Source of the DNA: Bradyrhizobium ottawaense
GTDB taxonomy: Bacteria; Pseudomonadota; Alphaproteobacteria; Rhizobiales; Xanthobacteraceae
Direction: 5' to 3'
Assembly (NCBI RefSeq): GCF_900099825.1
Contig: NZ_LT629693.1
Span: 6,273,001 to 6,337,000, forward strand
DNA: 64,000 bases
Part shown: positions 63,119 to 64,000 of the stretch, piece by piece
Numbering within the stretch: the stretch's first letter is position 1
Layout of the letters: each line of letters starts with the position of its first letter
Made by a program: the position numbers and the translations under genes
Notes under the pieces: generated by a model
Told to the model about the DNA's origin: nothing
What the model saw: the letters and a program-made list of their open reading frames with translations, nothing else
Database searches by the model: none

Positions 63119-64000
63119 CTATTCGGCGGCCTTTGCACGGCCGGCCGTGCCGGCGTTGATCCGTGGCATGACTTTTTCGGCCATCAGGATCATCGATTGG
63201 CGTCCGAGTTCACGATCTTTCCAGTCCTTGCCCGCATAGAGCAGCGTGCCGAAGGGGCCGGTCTGTTCCTCAAACGCCAAAATCTGATCCGCGACGCTCT
63301 CGGGCGTGCCGTAAATGACAAGCTTGTCGCAGATCTGTTCCAGCGTCACCTCGTCGTCCGGCTGGTCGCGGCGTGTCTTGAACAGTTCGATGCGGCCGTT
63401 GCGCTTCAGTTTGGTGAACAGCGAGCGGTAATAGTAGACATAGGGCCCGTCCGGATCGCAGGCATACGCCTTTGCTGTCGCGGCGTCCTTGGCGACAAAC
63501 ACGCTCTTGGCGACACGCCAGTTCGCGGCATCGGCAGGACGGCCGGCACGTTCGCAACCTTCGACGTATTTCGGCCAGTGGCTCTTCACCCAGGCCGGCA
63601 TCAGGAAGTTTGCCGAGATCGGATCCCAGCCGCGCGCTGCGGCTTCCGTCACCCCCTTTGAGAACGGCGCCACCGCCGTCACCACGATCGGCGGATGCGG
63701 CCTTTGCAGGGGCCGTGGGATGAAACCCTGACCAATATCCTCGATCAGGGTCTTTTGAACCGATACGTTCCAGTATTTGCCTTGCAGATTATACGGCGGC
63801 TCGCTCGCCCAGATCTGAAGCACCTGATTGATCGCTTCCAGGAACATCGCGTTCCGGTCCGCTTCGAGATTGCCGAAGACCTCTGCATCCGAGAGCAGCC
63901 CGCCGGGGCTGATGCCGAAGATCAGGCGGCCGTCGAGCATGTGATCGAGCATCGCAATCGAGGCAGCTATCGCAGCCGGATGCGCGTTCGGCATATTGAT
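63119..64000 (-). CDS. Luciferase-like (LLM) flavin-dependent oxygenase, cut by window edge
   Basis: At least 293 residues; the N-terminus lies beyond 64000. ASIAMLDHMLDGRLIFGISPGG, NQVLQIWASEPPYNLQGKYW, PHPPIVVTAVAPFSKGVTEAAARGW and GTPESVADQILAFEEQTGPFGTLLYAG are features of the bacterial-luciferase-like TIM barrel. It needs reduced flavin, which the reductase at 61616 could provide. It lies just upstream of the hydrolase on the same strand. Confidence 0.85.
   Translation of the reverse strand: MNMPNAHPAAIAASIAMLDHMLDGRLIFGISPGGLLSDAEVFGNLEADRNAMFLEAINQVLQIWASEPPYNLQGKYWNVSVQKTLIEDIGQGFIPRPLQRPHPPIVVTAVAPFSKGVTEAAARGWDPISANFLMPAWVKSHWPKYVEGCERAGRPADAANWRVAKSVFVAKDAATAKAYACDPDGPYVYYYRSLFTKLKRNGRIELFKTRRDQPDDEVTLEQICDKLVIYGTPESVADQILAFEEQTGPFGTLLYAGKDWKDRELGRQSMILMAEKVMPRINAGTAGRAKAAE

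Overview
The window reads as a chromosomal accessory region of a high-GC alphaproteobacterium, most likely Bradyrhizobium or a close relative. This is inferred from the PEPxxWA-CTERM surface proteins, the phasin, the MddA-type methyltransferase, the H-NS-like protein, the rhizobial integrative-element genes and many very small proteins of a type I associate with that genus. I saw no rRNA, tRNA or CRISPR array.

Layout. 1-210 holds an IS3 transposase relic, then a metallophosphoesterase (245-970). 1035-6583 is an exopolysaccharide-type block: a Tat-exported GH5 hydrolase, a GT4 glycosyltransferase, a polysaccharide deacetylase, a processive-type GT2 glycosyltransferase and a DUF4118 membrane protein. 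7026-21325 is the highlight: thirteen consecutive same-strand genes for secreted PEPxxWA-CTERM (exosortase-sorted) proteins. Most have their own Shine-Dalgarno and their own GC-rich terminator, and the ectodomains differ (fibro-slime-like, choice-of-anchor C, LecA-like, discoidin-like and others). A few tiny genes interrupt the array and no exosortase lies in the window. Two further PEP-CTERM tails survive as relics, at 29748 (+) and 36913 (-, directly behind and in frame with galE).

21525-41276 is a decayed, gene-poor zone. It contains a complete IS21-family element with a 7-bp target duplication but a Walker A lysine lost in IstB, the opening genes of a rhizobial integrative element (DUF2285, frameshifted DUF6499/DUF2285, AlpA-like HTH) cut by an IS3 relic, an XRE regulator, a PilZ protein, a cold-shock protein, an orphan antitoxin-like gene, galE, a VanZ-like protein, an H-NS-like protein and many microproteins. 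The microproteins include a stand-alone sigma-70 region-1.1-like protein and two paralogous 35-residue membrane peptides.

41277-53600 is ordinary chromosome: winged-helix/TPR regulator, methanethiol methyltransferase plus GFA protein, class III CoA-transferase, FMN-dependent hydroxy-acid dehydrogenase, phasin, malic enzyme, acetyltransferases and several small conserved genes, with a three-copy intergenic repeat at 49.8-50.4 kb.

54336-62164 is a tightly overlapping catabolic-looking operon: LeuC-, LeuD- and LeuB-like enzymes, a NitT/TauT-type ABC importer, a two-component flavin monooxygenase and its flavin reductase. It faces a convergent pair, a PuuE-like deacetylase and a luciferase-like oxygenase cut by the window edge. 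I read this as an uptake and oxidative degradation pathway for an unidentified small molecule.
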